DNA from: Prunella strophiata
Taxonomy: Eukaryota; Chordata; Aves; Passeriformes; Prunellidae
Direction: 5' to 3'
Assembly (NCBI GenBank): GCA_036583965.1
Contig: JAZBQD010000030.1
Coordinates: forward strand, 84,200,800-84,264,799
Length of the DNA: 64,000 nucleotides
The notes beneath the pieces were generated by a model that saw nothing but the letters and a program-made list of their open reading frames with translations, ran no database searches and had not been told where the DNA came from. Both the position numbers and the translations under genes were made by a program. Numbering within the stretch: the stretch's first letter is position 1; the number at the start of each line of letters is the position of its first letter. This document shows positions 1 to 10,708 of this stretch, piece after piece.

Positions 1-195
1 CCTCCAGATGAGCTGGTTTAAAAGACACATGTGGGCAGCAAGCAGCCTCATCCAGCAGCTGAGGACCTTCAGCCACAGAGGATCTTACAGAGCCATGCAG
101 GAAGGGAGCCTCAGGCCTGATGCACACTTCCTCTCCAAGGTCCTTCTGCAAACAATTCCCTGTGTGCTTCTGACAGCAACCCAAGCCTGTCTTAC
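1..195 (-). other. first intron of the lysozyme-like gene (partial)
   Basis: This sequence follows the donor at 195 on the minus strand. No lysozyme-like coding exon is visible here. A short plus-strand open frame at 8-208 covers the same bases and I read it as chance. Confidence 0.5.
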
Positions 196-270
196 CAACA
201 AGGGCTGAAAGACCCAGCAACAGCAGTGCAGGGATCATGGTGATGGCTCTCCTCAGCTGTCCCAGGAGAC
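196..270 (-). CDS. LYG: g-type lysozyme, signal-peptide exon (partial gene, continues off the left edge)
   Basis: Reading down the minus strand, an ATG at 238-236 opens a 15-residue hydrophobic leader, MIPALLLLGLSALVG. It is interrupted in codon 15 (phase 1) by a consensus GTAAG donor at 195. Upstream, a pyrimidine-containing acceptor ends at 271, so the exon runs 270-196 with about 32 nt of 5'UTR; a further noncoding exon upstream is likely. The leader resembles that of avian g-type lysozymes (LLGL-ALLG), which from memory also break in phase 1 after the signal peptide. Human LYG1 and LYG2 lie directly beyond TXNDC9 in the same orientation, and that synteny is the main support. The family is secreted and cleaves peptidoglycan (muramidase). 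No catalytic exon is in the window, so activity and paralogue cannot be judged. Confidence 0.68.
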
Positions 271-1909
271 CTGGAAACACAGTGGTTTGCAAAACATGAA
301 GAAATTACTGCTGACTTTCAACAGCACTCTAGCAAAGTTGGCATGCCAAAAGCTCCCACCCTGTGGCACCAGACAGGGATGGCATTAGCTGAAGAGGGTC
401 TGGGCAACAGAGGAACTTTCTGCCCTTAGGAAGCTGGGGCCAGGGAGGTCCCAGTTGGCAGCCTGGACCAGCAGGGGCTCTTTTAGCCCCTGTCAGTTGT
501 CATTGCTTGCTCACACAGCCCCTCCTGAAGGCCCATAGTGTGTCTTTACAATGAGCAGGTCCACAGCTTTACTTTAATTTTGTAGGTGTTTGAAATCTAA
601 TGTGCTATAAAGTGCACATAACCCCTGCCTCTCTGTTCAAAAAGGATTTCTCCTTGGCTCTTGGAAAAACTTGTTTTCAAAAATCAAGAACTGTGGCCCT
701 TGATACTCTCATAAGAGCATGCAAGGCAACTCCAACATTTATTTGGTGAAATAATACTTCTCTGTGTGATACTGGCAGATAACCACTTTACTAATAAATG
801 CGTGTGTTGTGCCTATTAATAAAATTCCAAAATATCATCAGATGGTAGTTATCAAATGCAAAAAAATTGACAGTATTTGCCTTGCTGATGAACACATTTA
901 AACTGAGCAGCTTTTATGGCTTACAAATGCTGGTTATTTTTTTTTTTCACAAGAAGATTTCAAACACAAAATACACCATGAGTCTTGTAAGCAATTAACA
1001 CTAATCCTGTTAACACTTGAAAACATATTATCAGTTTTAATAGCATGTGACCATTTCTCTAGCCTGCATTTCTACTGCAAACCAGATTATACTGATGCAA
1101 TAACACAAATAATCCACCAGTATCCTTGGAAATACTCCCTTGTCCTGACTGAGCTTACTCTGGCCAGCAATGCCCATGGCCAGATCAGGGTACACTTTGT
1201 GGTTCTGTTTGACCTCTAACACTAAAGCTAAGTATTCACAAGCCCAGATCAATACAGTTTGACCCAACACTTATGAATTCAATGGCAAATCCATCTGTGT
1301 CCCTATTGAAAGCTACAGGATGTAGCTGGAATTTTTTTTCACTCCACTCCCATCACAAAAACCTCACAGGCCTTACATAGAAACACCATTAGCAGTCACA
1401 ATATTGGCAAAAGGCTAAATCAAAGCAAATCAAGGCTTCTGGTTCTAAATAAACATTCTGTAAGTGAATTCAGACTCACCTGTATTCAGCTGTCCTTCCT
1501 CTGAGGCAGGTCACTTGATGACTTTTATATATATACATAGGAAAAGGTATCCACCCCATGGGCTTTGGAATGTTAATTCCTACCTAGTGTGATGACTGTT
1601 TTAAAGTACACTAAGTAATATATATTAAGAGATTACAACTCCAGTGATTTCTTTCATCCAAAGATTTGCACAAGGTGATTAGTCAGACTCAGGACAACTC
1701 TGTGAAAGGAAATAAACACTGGTTTTCCTCCATCAATAAGCACATTGATGCACAGTAAATGACTTGAAAAAATTATTGAAGTGAATCAGTGGCAGAGGCC
1801 AGGCAAAAAACAGATTCCTGTGTAGTCCTTTCCTTGCTTTGCATCTGGACATATTTCTGGAAGGATTGTTTTTGTCTAGTTTCCTCAATGGTTTCAGATA
1901 GGCAAGCTT

Positions 1910-1961
1910 TTAATTAAGTATCATACTTAATTAAGTATCATACTTTAATTAAGTACCATAT
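1910..1961. repeat. three-copy 17-bp tandem repeat
   Basis: Three consecutive copies of TTAATTAAGTATCATAC lie at 1910-1926, 1927-1943 and 1944-1961. The third has one extra T and one T-to-C change. Each copy starts with the palindrome TTAATTAA. Confidence 0.9.
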
Positions 1962-4707
1962 GAATTTTAACAAGGACAATTAAGGAAAATCATCCCACTG
2001 CTTCGATGTTTACAACAAACCTAATTCAGGATGGGCACTTGACTACTTTGGGAGCAGAGGCAGGGTCTGAGTTTGAGATGTGGGGAGGTGGGAGGTTGCA
2101 GCAGAAATTAGGAGGAAGAAACTGGTCTCTCAGCAACTGAAGTTAGTGGGGACACACGGAGGGGCTTTGGAATACTTGTGCTTTGCAGCCAAGACACTTT
2201 TCACATATCTAAAACATCTGAGTCACTTGGAGAAGGAAAGACAGTCTGGGAGGCCAGTGCCATTCAATCCTGTTCCATTTGCCACATTTTTTTCTTCCCT
2301 AGACTCTGCCCACCATGCATGGAGATTAGGAAGGCCAAGATTTTCTTCTGGTAACTTTTTCTTCATTATTTAATGCATCATGAATCCGTCTATTCCCATT
2401 GCTCTTTTGGGACTGATGTGGCAGGTAGGAAATGCTGTTTTGGCCAGATAGTAATGAACATGTTCAAAACCAGGCATTGTTACAGGAGGCTTAGTATAAG
2501 GGTTAAGGTAAGTCTTAAATATAGAACTCCTACTGAAACCTTCCCAGAGATTGCAACAAAGCTAGGCAATCATTCTTCATGCACAAACCTGGTATCTTCT
2601 GTGGTATCTCAGACCAGACTATCATGTCTAGTTAAATCACCCCTTGGTGATTTATCACCCCTTTTACTGGGGTTTAACATTTTGAACAGCAGAAGGTGAA
2701 GTTTGATATAATGTAAGGTGCACATCTTTGTGGTGTTGTCATGGTCTAACACTTAGAAAATAAAAACATCACTTGTACAGTGTGCTTTAATCCTTTCAAA
2801 GGCAATAGCTACTGATTAAATGCTGGAGGGAAGGACAAGAAGAAGAAATGATCTGGGAAAAGCTCATAGTGCACAGCTTGATGGTAGCAAACCCAGTAGA
2901 TACATTCATTTATCCTCTACAGAACGAGACAAAAATTTTGTATTAGAAAGAGATTGTCACTTGTATTCTCTCAAATAGATTATAACAGTTTAGTATTAAC
3001 ATCTGGATACCCTTTATAAAAACATCATCATGTTAGTGACAAAAAACTAATGTTTCTCTGTCCCTGAGCCTGTGTTCATGCTGATGACTTGGGACCTTCT
3101 TTGAGAAGTAGCCTATAACCTTCAGTAAGATTTATTTCCTAATATGTTGTCCACTTGATGATGGTCCTTAAGATAAAGTTTTGAATTGAAATACTGTTTG
3201 TCTTTGCTACATATTTTTCTCTTTCATTTGTTACCATGTAATCACGTTTTTCTACATTTCACAGTAGTCACATGAATTCTTAATGCCTATTCTGCATTGC
3301 ATTGCTCCTTATATACTCATTGAGTAGTGGATGTTATGTTTTAAATGCAAGTTTTTTTATCTGTGCTGCTATAAACTCTTAGGTCTCTGGGACAGATTCC
3401 TTGTATTCATACAAAATCCACTGTAAGCCCAAATAAGAGGATACTTTTTCAGCAGTGTTACGGACTTTTTCTCACTCAAAACCTCTTTATCCACACAAAT
3501 TTTTTCCTACTGCCTTTTAGAGTTAAAGCCAAAAGCAAGCACCCTCTATGGAAACATGCTCATGTACACTGAGTGGAGCAGGGCTCTCAGCCAGTGCATT
3601 TGTCCAAGGCACCATCACCTAATGAGAGCAGCATGATGTCAGAAAACACCATCTTCTGCTGAAAGGTTTTTGTGGGGCTGTGTAAACACAGAGCATTGAG
3701 TGTAGGTCAACCACTCAATGAGAGTGGGCTGCATCTGTCACTAGTACAGCACATTTTTTTCATTTTTATGATAGATTTAATTTGGAAATTTTCATCAGGA
3801 GTAGTGTCAGTACCTATTCTCCTTGTGCTGGGTTTGGTCAGCACAGCATGTGACTGGGAGGGAAGGGATGGAAAGTCAAGGAAAGAGGAGGAGTTCACTT
3901 ATCAAATAGTATCTGCATCTTAAATTTAAGAAGCAGGAAAGATTCCTGGTATTCAGGGACATCCTGGCATTAAACTGCAGTCAGTGACCACAGACACACT
4001 TTCCCTGTGATCTGTCAATGACACTGTTGGTTACATTCAGGTAAAGGGAGAGCAGAGTGGACAAAAAACGTTACCTGACACAACAGCATTTTCCACTTGT
4101 CTTATATAAACTAGAGGGGACCACTTTTGAGATCTAAAGTACACCAAGGTTCAGTACCAATTGTTCTTTCCTACTCACAGATTTTCACTTTACTTTTCCC
4201 CCTCATGCCAAGGGAAGTTTTTACATTCTGCTTAATGGAGAAGAGATCAAAATGGAGCATCATTTTGAAAAGGACTACATGCTGCAGATGTTATTCTCCT
4301 TCAGGTTGCAGGTGTTAGCATCACAGGTCAGTGGGTGATGAGAATACCATCTAAAATTACTTGGAATGATACTCCCATTAATTATTGTCTCCACTGTGAG
4401 TTTCAACTTGTTTCATAACATCGACAGGCAGATGAATTTCTCAGGTTGTTCCTTTTGTCTCAGATGTAATTACAGGTAACACCAGGTATTCTCAGACTTT
4501 GTAGCCTGCTTTATAGGGAAGCTGCCCAACACTGCTGACGTAGGTTGGATACCTATCACTAGCTGACCAGTCAAAGATGCATCTGTAGCATCATCTCAGA
4601 CAAATCCTCTACAGCTGTCCTTCCCAGCTTTTAAAGGGACACACCCAGTTTAATAATTAAATTTCCATTGTTTTTTCTTTCTAACATCTAGTATACCTGG
4701 AAGTAAT

Positions 4708-4830
4708 CGTAGAATCATTTAGGTTGGAAAACACCATCAAGTCCAGCCATTAACCCAGCACTGCCAATTCCACCACTAAACCACATCCCTAAGCACCACA
4801 TCTACACATCTTCAAAAGTCTTCAAACTTG
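4708..4830 (-). mobile_element. CR1 LINE fragment, 3' end, reverse orientation
   Basis: The segment begins GTAGAATCATTTAGGTTGG and continues through text typical of reversed avian CR1 3' ends (AAGTCCAGCCATTAACCC, then CCACTAAACCACATCCCTAA). CR1 is the dominant non-LTR retrotransposon of birds and its copies are usually 5'-truncated, as here. Confidence 0.8.
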
Positions 4831-5154
4831 TAAGACATGAGGCTGTCAGTTTTCACTCTATTCAGAAGCTAACAAGTGCTGAGGGTCCCAATCTTTACCT
4901 TGCCTTTCTGAAGAATGCAGATGAGCATTGAAGTAACATCCCACTCTGCATCTCTCTGGCCTTCACATAAAGTATCTAAGGCCAGAAGTGTTTATGAGGG
5001 AGGGAAACAAGTATTTTCCTTCTGTTCTCTAAAATGAAGGTTTTAATTTTACTGTAGGAAAGGTGTCCTAGCAAAAAGGCCACTGGATTGGATTCTATGA
5101 GACCTCTTTCACATCCCATCTCAAACACAGATCTATCATCTAAAGCAAGCAATT

Positions 5155-5900
5155 TGAAGTTTGAGCCAAGTTAGGGTCCTGCACACGGGTCAGGGCAATC
5201 CCAAGCACAAATATGGGCAGGGGGATGAATGGATTGAGAGCAGCCCTGAGAAGGACTTGGGGGCGTTGGGTAACAAGAAGTTCAACATGACCCAGCCACT
5301 GTGCACTCACAGACCAGAAAGGGAACTGTGTCTGGGCTGCAGCAAAGTCAGCTGTGGCCAGCAGGCTGAGGGAGGGGATTCTGCCCCTCCACTACAGTCT
5401 CATCAGATCTGGGCTCCCAAAGTAAGAAGGATGTGCAACTGCTGGAGCAGGTCCAGACCAGGGTCACCAAGGTGATCAGAGGGCTGGAGCACCTCTCCTA
5501 TGAAGACAAGCTAGAATTAGGGTTGTTCAGCCTTGAAAAAGAAATGCTCTGGGGAGACCTTATAGCACATTCCCCTACCTAGAAGGGCCAAACAAGAGAG
5601 TTGTGGAGGCACTTTGTACAAGGGCATGTAGTGATAGGAAAAGGGGGAATGGCTTCAAACTGACAGGGGGTAGGTTTGGATTTGATACAAGGAAGAAAGA
5701 TTTGATACAAGGAAGAGTGAGACACTGAAACTGGCTGCCCAGAGAAGCTGTGGTAGCCTCATCCCTAGGAAGTGTTGAAGGCCATATTGTAGAGGGCTTT
5801 GAGCAACCTGGTTTCATGGAAGATGTCCCTGCCCATTGGGCTTGGAACTAAATGATGTTTAAGGTCCCTTCCAACCCAAACCATTCTGTGTTTTGATGAT
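5155..5900 (+). mobile_element. CR1 LINE, 5'-truncated copy
   Basis: About 740 bp of CR1. It covers the end of the reverse-transcriptase ORF region (decayed, several stops), the stretch CTCCTATGAAGACAAGCTAG followed by TTGTTCAGCCTTGAAAAAG, then GAGACACTGAAACTGGCTGC and a 3' end TCCAACCCAAACCATTCTGT. No intact ORF remains. An internal direct duplication of ATTTGATACAAGGAAGA lies at 5680-5696 and 5700-5716. Confidence 0.88.
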
Positions 5901-7569
5901 AACTCTTAAGGACATTTCTGTGTGCCTGGAATTAATGATACAAAGCATTGAGGACTGTTAACATTCTAGAAAACAAACAGGAAACCATTCCAGGCTTTTT
6001 TCTAGGGTGGTGCACTAACAAAAGAAATAATTAGCAAGAAGGAAGTAGATCAGAAAGGTAATTAATGTTCTGTGTATTACAATCATCTGATTTTCACACA
6101 ATGTCATCTTGGGAAAAGCCAATCATTACTGGATATTACATGGTTTGCAAAAGTAAGTTAATTTTTAACCCTTTTTAATAAGAGTCACATGTTGAAGTCA
6201 TACCACCAGGTGGGTGATGCTTGAACAGGCTGTGTTCCAAAATGCAAATTATATTAACACAGTTTCAACACTGAGCTGACATAGCTATGTGGCTACTAGA
6301 CCAGTGTTGGCTTAGTTTAGACAGCTCAATGGCTGCAACAATTAATCAAAAACCAAAAAGTAGCTTTAGAGTATGCACCTTATGGGCTCTCTAAAAGTAA
6401 GTTTTCTTAACTACTTCCTTTCCATCAATAAGCACCCAGTATTTCTCAGTGTAAATGCACTTAAAATTAATTAACCAAATTTGAACAGGGTATTTTGGGG
6501 TGATGCTCTGGGGTGTTATGTACTGCTTTAGCCAGTTTGATGTGTTACCTTGAATTGATGAAGAAAGTATGAGCACAAGTTCCCTTCTGTAGCATACGAT
6601 ACAGGAATGGTGCTCTGCAGAGGGACAGGGAACAAGAACATCTGACAGACTGCAATGTCTTGGATCACCACAGTCATATTGGACTGGCTGAATGCTGAAG
6701 GCTCCCAAGCATGATCCAAGAACAAAAGGTCAGAGTAGACCTGTTTTGTGTCAAATGTGGTGGAACCTATCTCTATTTATCCTTTAAACATGGCTCAGGA
6801 GCAGCATACCCCTCAGAGGAGTTCTCAAGCAGTCTACTGAAACATCAAATACCCTCACCTTTCAATTCTTAGAGGCTCTTCTTCAGCTCCAGAGTGTAAC
6901 TCTCTCTCTCAAACTGTCATATACACCTGTTCTAAAGAGACAGACAGATCAACCACTACTGACAGAATTTTCCTTTAAAAAAGTGGGTTACACAGCTATT
7001 GCATATGCAATGAGTACAAAAGCCATGTTATTTCTGCATCAGCTAGTGCTTGTTTTTGTGTATGTGAGAAATGAAGTGACAGCATCCCTCACACTGGCTT
7101 GAGAACACCAGCTTTACTCTTATGGGAAAGACAAAGGGTTTGTCTTAGAAACTGTGCTGGTCAAAGCCCAAATTTCTATAGAAATTTATGTAGAAAAGCC
7201 TTCATTTTAGTATTTTTAGGTGGGGGATAGAAAAAAAAGGGGATTACTTGTAACATAGGACTTGACAGCATCAATTCATCTTTTGAGTTGGCCTCCCTCC
7301 ACCCCTGTGACACTTGCAGGTAATCCAGCCTACTAATGGGGTCCTGGGAGCAGCTACTCAGTTGATGCCCTCTCCAGAATTTGTTTCTCATCCTGCCTCT
7401 TTCTTGACTTCTTCACACTGTCAGATCCCAAAGCTCAACTCAGCACTTCACTTCAGGGTAGATTTCTAGGAACAGAGCAAAACCCAGGATCAGTCAGTGA
7501 TTAAGGAGTGTCCAGTTGTGCCCACATAATTCAGCATCAAGAGCTGAACAACCAAGATCCTGTTTGGTT

Positions 7570-7590
7570 ATTATTATTATTGCCTTCATG

Positions 7591-7627
<37 letters not shown>

Positions 7628-7640
7628 TATTATTTCATAC
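7570..7640. repeat. T34 homopolymer flanked by TTA repeats
   Basis: The run of T from 7592 to 7625 has TTATTATTATTATTG on its left and TTATTATTATTT on its right. It looks like a simple-sequence expansion and not a retroposon tail, because I see no element body or target-site duplication next to it. Confidence 0.85.
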
Positions 7641-8404
7641 CAAGCATCAGGAAGGGACTTAGACACTAATCATTAGTAAAGTTATATGCTGAGTTCAGGC
7701 ATAGCCCCATCACTTCCAAGCTATACCTGAACATCTCTCATCTCTTTCTTGTCCAACAACCTTTCATGGCTGACACATGCCAGACCAGGTACCCTTTTGT
7801 GATTGGTCTAGGCTCAGGAACCTTAGTCAGTCCTGTCCTCACATACCTCATCCATCTGTGGTAAGCAACTAATCACATAAAACCTGTGCTCCTTCTGCAT
7901 ACTGCAGATCATCATCATCTCATCTATCAGCCATATGGCCACTAGATTGCTGTTGACAAAGTTAATCTTTCTGCTTTTCAAGTCTGTACAGCTGACATTT
8001 ATTTCAGCTGGTGTTCTCTGTATTGTGACACTTCTAGCTTGCTGTCCCAGGTCTTATATCATGGACAATTCAGTAATTTAACCTGCATGGCAAAATCATT
8101 AAACTCTATCACAGAAGAGTAATTTGTTCCTCACTACTCAAACTAGATGAATTTCCAATTTCTTAAAGAACTTCTAGGTTTCAGCAAAACAAAAATTTTG
8201 AATTGTTCATCTCAAAAGTAATATGCAGGATGGAGGTGTAACCAAGAGGACTGTTCAGCAACAGTTTTAATATTCATTCAAGACAGAATGTGCAGAAACC
8301 AGAAAAGTTTCCATGAAAGTAAAGACTTGAAGGAGCAAATCTGTGAGATTGCTACTTTCAAAATAAATCTAAACTTATAGCACGAACAGTCTCAGCTTCC
8401 TTTG

Positions 8405-8475
8405 TTATCCATGTCCACGGGAGGTGGGGCTGGAACTAGATGATCTCTAGGGTCCCTTGCAACCCAGCCCATTCC
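8405..8475 (+). mobile_element. CR1 LINE 3'-tail remnant
   Basis: The words GGGCTGGAACTAGATGATCT and GGTCCCTTGCAACCCAGCCC match the last part of the avian CR1 3' end. Only about 70 bp is recognisable. Confidence 0.6.
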
Positions 8476-9187
8476 CTGAGCCTGATTCTACCCAAGCCAC
8501 ACATTCCTGCAAACTCCTTGTATCAGCACTAGAGTACGTGTGGTCATGTTACAAGCCTGATGAAGGAAGAGGTTCCAGGAAGAAGGAAGATTAACCTAGA
8601 AAAAAGATCATCAGCTTAAAGTGACATGAAAGCACAGACTCCAAATAGGATTTGCACTGAGTTTGTAATGAGGCTATTCACGTGTGGAACTGAGTAACCT
8701 CCAACAACGCACCGTGCTGGAATCCTGACAAGCCCACGCGTTTCCACACAGCACGCAACTACATTAGAGGTGATTTTATATTTACACAGCTTATTCAACA
8801 CAATTAAGGCTCAGTGATGAGTCCTGCTAAGACACTTGTAAAAATACTGTTGGAACATTGGTTTCCTGAATTCCATGCAACTGGATGCAGGGGAAAAAAA
8901 AGGAGCACTTTCTCATACATTTAAAGAGTTTGTGCATTAAAAAGGGATCAATGCGAAGCAAGTCTCCTTTATGCTTCTCCTAGATCAATGGGCAGCTGTG
9001 TACATCTTAAGCTGATTGTGTTCTCAAAGTGATCCTGTATGTTAGGACAAAACTGTATATCACCTGTTAGAAATCTAGAAAGGGCTCAAACAAACTTTCT
9101 GATGGATTTTATTAATAGAGAAATTATTCCACAGCACCTAGATCTTCTTTGAAAGGATACAGTAGTCAACATTAGAATTAAAATAAT

Positions 9188-9193
9188 TTTATT
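9188..9193 (-). terminator. poly(A) signal AATAAA (minus strand)
   Basis: TTTATT on the plus strand reads AATAAA on the minus strand. It is the only canonical signal that I see in the roughly 1.4 kb downstream of the TXNDC9 stop codon. It could serve a long TXNDC9 3'UTR or a separate transcript ending with the 9545-9739 frame. Confidence 0.45.
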
Positions 9194-9544
9194 TCAATGT
9201 ACATGAACAGAAATAAAATATAATTTTTTAAACTTAAAGAGATATATTGCTGGGCTGGCCCAATCACAAGTGTTCTCTACTACAAGGCAGCAAGACTGGC
9301 TAGACCCACTTCACTGCTATTTGGACCAACTGGGTTCAAAGTATCACCTCAAAAGGGTCCTTCAGCACAAAGCAAACAATTTTTCTGAAAATGAAAAGAA
9401 AATTCATCAACGGTTCACCTAGCCAGGAATTTTACATTGTGTCCAAGGAAGATCTCTCTTAAAAATTCTGTCCATTACTGAAGAACAGTACACAGTATGC
9501 GGCACTATATCTAAACGATCAAGGTTTCTCCCAAATACTTTTCT

Positions 9545-9739
9545 CTATTCTACTCTCTTGTACAAAGCATCTGCTATAAAATCCACACCTTCACAACCAC
9601 AGAAAGATACAAACCCGAGAACAAGGCTGTTTTCAATATGCTTGTTGCTATGTGCTATTGCCTGCTGTACCAGCTCTGACATGCAGCATTCGTAGATGGT
9701 AAAAGGGCATTTCTCTTGGCCATCTACTTCAGAATTCAC
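9545..9739 (-). CDS. unidentified 64-codon minus-strand frame, possible terminal exon or 3'UTR ORF
   Basis: The frame starts with GTG at 9739 and ends at TAG (9545). It stays open upstream to about 9760, where an ACAG at 9754-9751 could be an acceptor with a poor pyrimidine tract. Its composition looks protein-like: Cys, Glu and hydrophobic residues are spread evenly, with segments such as CPFTIYECCMSELVQQ and NKHIENSLVLGFVSF. I do not recognise the family. It lies 850 bp downstream of the TXNDC9 stop on the same strand, so it may be a chance frame in the TXNDC9 3'UTR, a terminal exon of another transcript or a decayed retrocopy. Splicing from TXNDC9 exon 4 into the 9751 acceptor would shift frame and stop after a few codons, so it is not a simple alternative C-terminus of TXNDC9. 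Confidence 0.25.
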   Translation of the reverse strand: MNSEVDGQEKCPFTIYECCMSELVQQAIAHSNKHIENSLVLGFVSFCGCEGVDFIADALYKRVE

Positions 9740-9750
9740 AGAAGTTATGA

Positions 9751-10590
9751 CTGTTTTTACAACTTATAGTGCAATGCAATTAATGTATTCAATGGCATGA
9801 TATGGCACCATAAGAAAAGCAATTATTTGTTAAAATGCACAATTTCTTTCACTAATAATTTTGTGGTGCTTTACTGATAATGTAAATAATAATAAATATA
9901 AAAAGACAAATGGAAGAGGAACTTAAAAAGAACAATCTTTTTTAGAAGTGTCTGTTGCCTCCTTTAATAATGAAAAACAGAAAAAAACCTTGTCAGATTC
10001 AATGAAAACAATAGGAAGTAGTTCCTCACACAGCACAGTTAAACTGTGACCTCCTTGCCACATGATGTGTATGCCTGGATACTATGAGGATTTAAAGAGA
10101 TTTTTCTTCCACCATTTTGAGCAGCAAATGCTCTCAGATACAGTGTTCCCCAAGCCACAGATTGCTTAAAGTAGACTGTGGGGAAGCATTGCTATCTGGT
10201 CACCCTGTTTTCATTCTTCCTTGTGCATCTCCTTTTAGCCACTGAGACCGGATCCTGGGCCAGAGGGACCTTTGGTCTGACTTCATACAGCAGTTTCTAA
10301 GTTACTTCAAAACATTTCATAAACTGATACTTAAGACAAAGGGCTTAAGTTTATCATTTGCTATGTCATTTAGTTAGAAGGACTACGATTTTCAAATTAC
10401 AAATGACTTCCAAAAGAGGAAAAAAAAATACTTAAGCTTTTTTCTGCTGTGACTAGGTTGTATAAAACTGTATAGAAAAATGAGAATTATGTGCAGATGT
10501 AATGAAAAGCAGTAAGCTTTATAAAAAACATTCTTAGAAATGTACCACGCATAAACAAAAGATGATTTACAAATATATTTAGCGGCTCTT
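9751..10590 (-). other. TXNDC9: TXNDC9 3' untranslated region / downstream flank
   Basis: AT-rich minus-strand sequence follows the TXNDC9 stop and contains no recognisable gene. The 3' end is unresolved because the candidate poly(A) signals differ by more than 1 kb (ATTAAA near 9968, AATAAA at 9193). Confidence 0.5.
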
Positions 10591-10708
10591 CTAGTCATCA
10601 TCAGAATCTGAATCATATATCTTTCCTCTGATGGTCTTCTTGTCCAGCTTTGTAAAGCTTGTTCCATATTTCTTTTGACTTTGAAAAGGTGGGTCCATCA
10701 AGTTTCCA
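10591..10708 (-). CDS. TXNDC9: TXNDC9 exon 5 (last coding exon)
   Basis: The acceptor TTTTTCTGTAG precedes [19 protein letters not shown], then a basic stretch and the tail DSDSDDD, with TAG at 10593-10591. The 3'UTR continues to lower coordinates. No canonical AATAAA is seen before 9193; ATTAAA (9968-9963) and TATAAA near 10520 are weaker candidates. Confidence 0.95.

Larger units (their letters stand above)
271..9187. other. intergenic region between the lysozyme-like gene and TXNDC9
   Basis: About 9 kb of AT-rich DNA. Short open frames occur on both strands, but none has splice signals or family resemblance that I recognise. It holds CR1 fragments (4708-4830, 5155-5900, 8405-8475), a 17-bp tandem repeat (1910-1961) and a T34 tract with flanking TTA repeats (7570-7640). 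The upstream noncoding exon and promoter of the lysozyme-like gene should lie in this stretch on the minus strand, but I cannot place them. Confidence 0.6.

Noticed and set aside
2736..2775. TGTCATGGTCTAACAC resembling the start of an avian ERV LTR
   Set aside because: Only about 16 bases resemble it; no LTR body, matching 3' end or target-site duplication was found.
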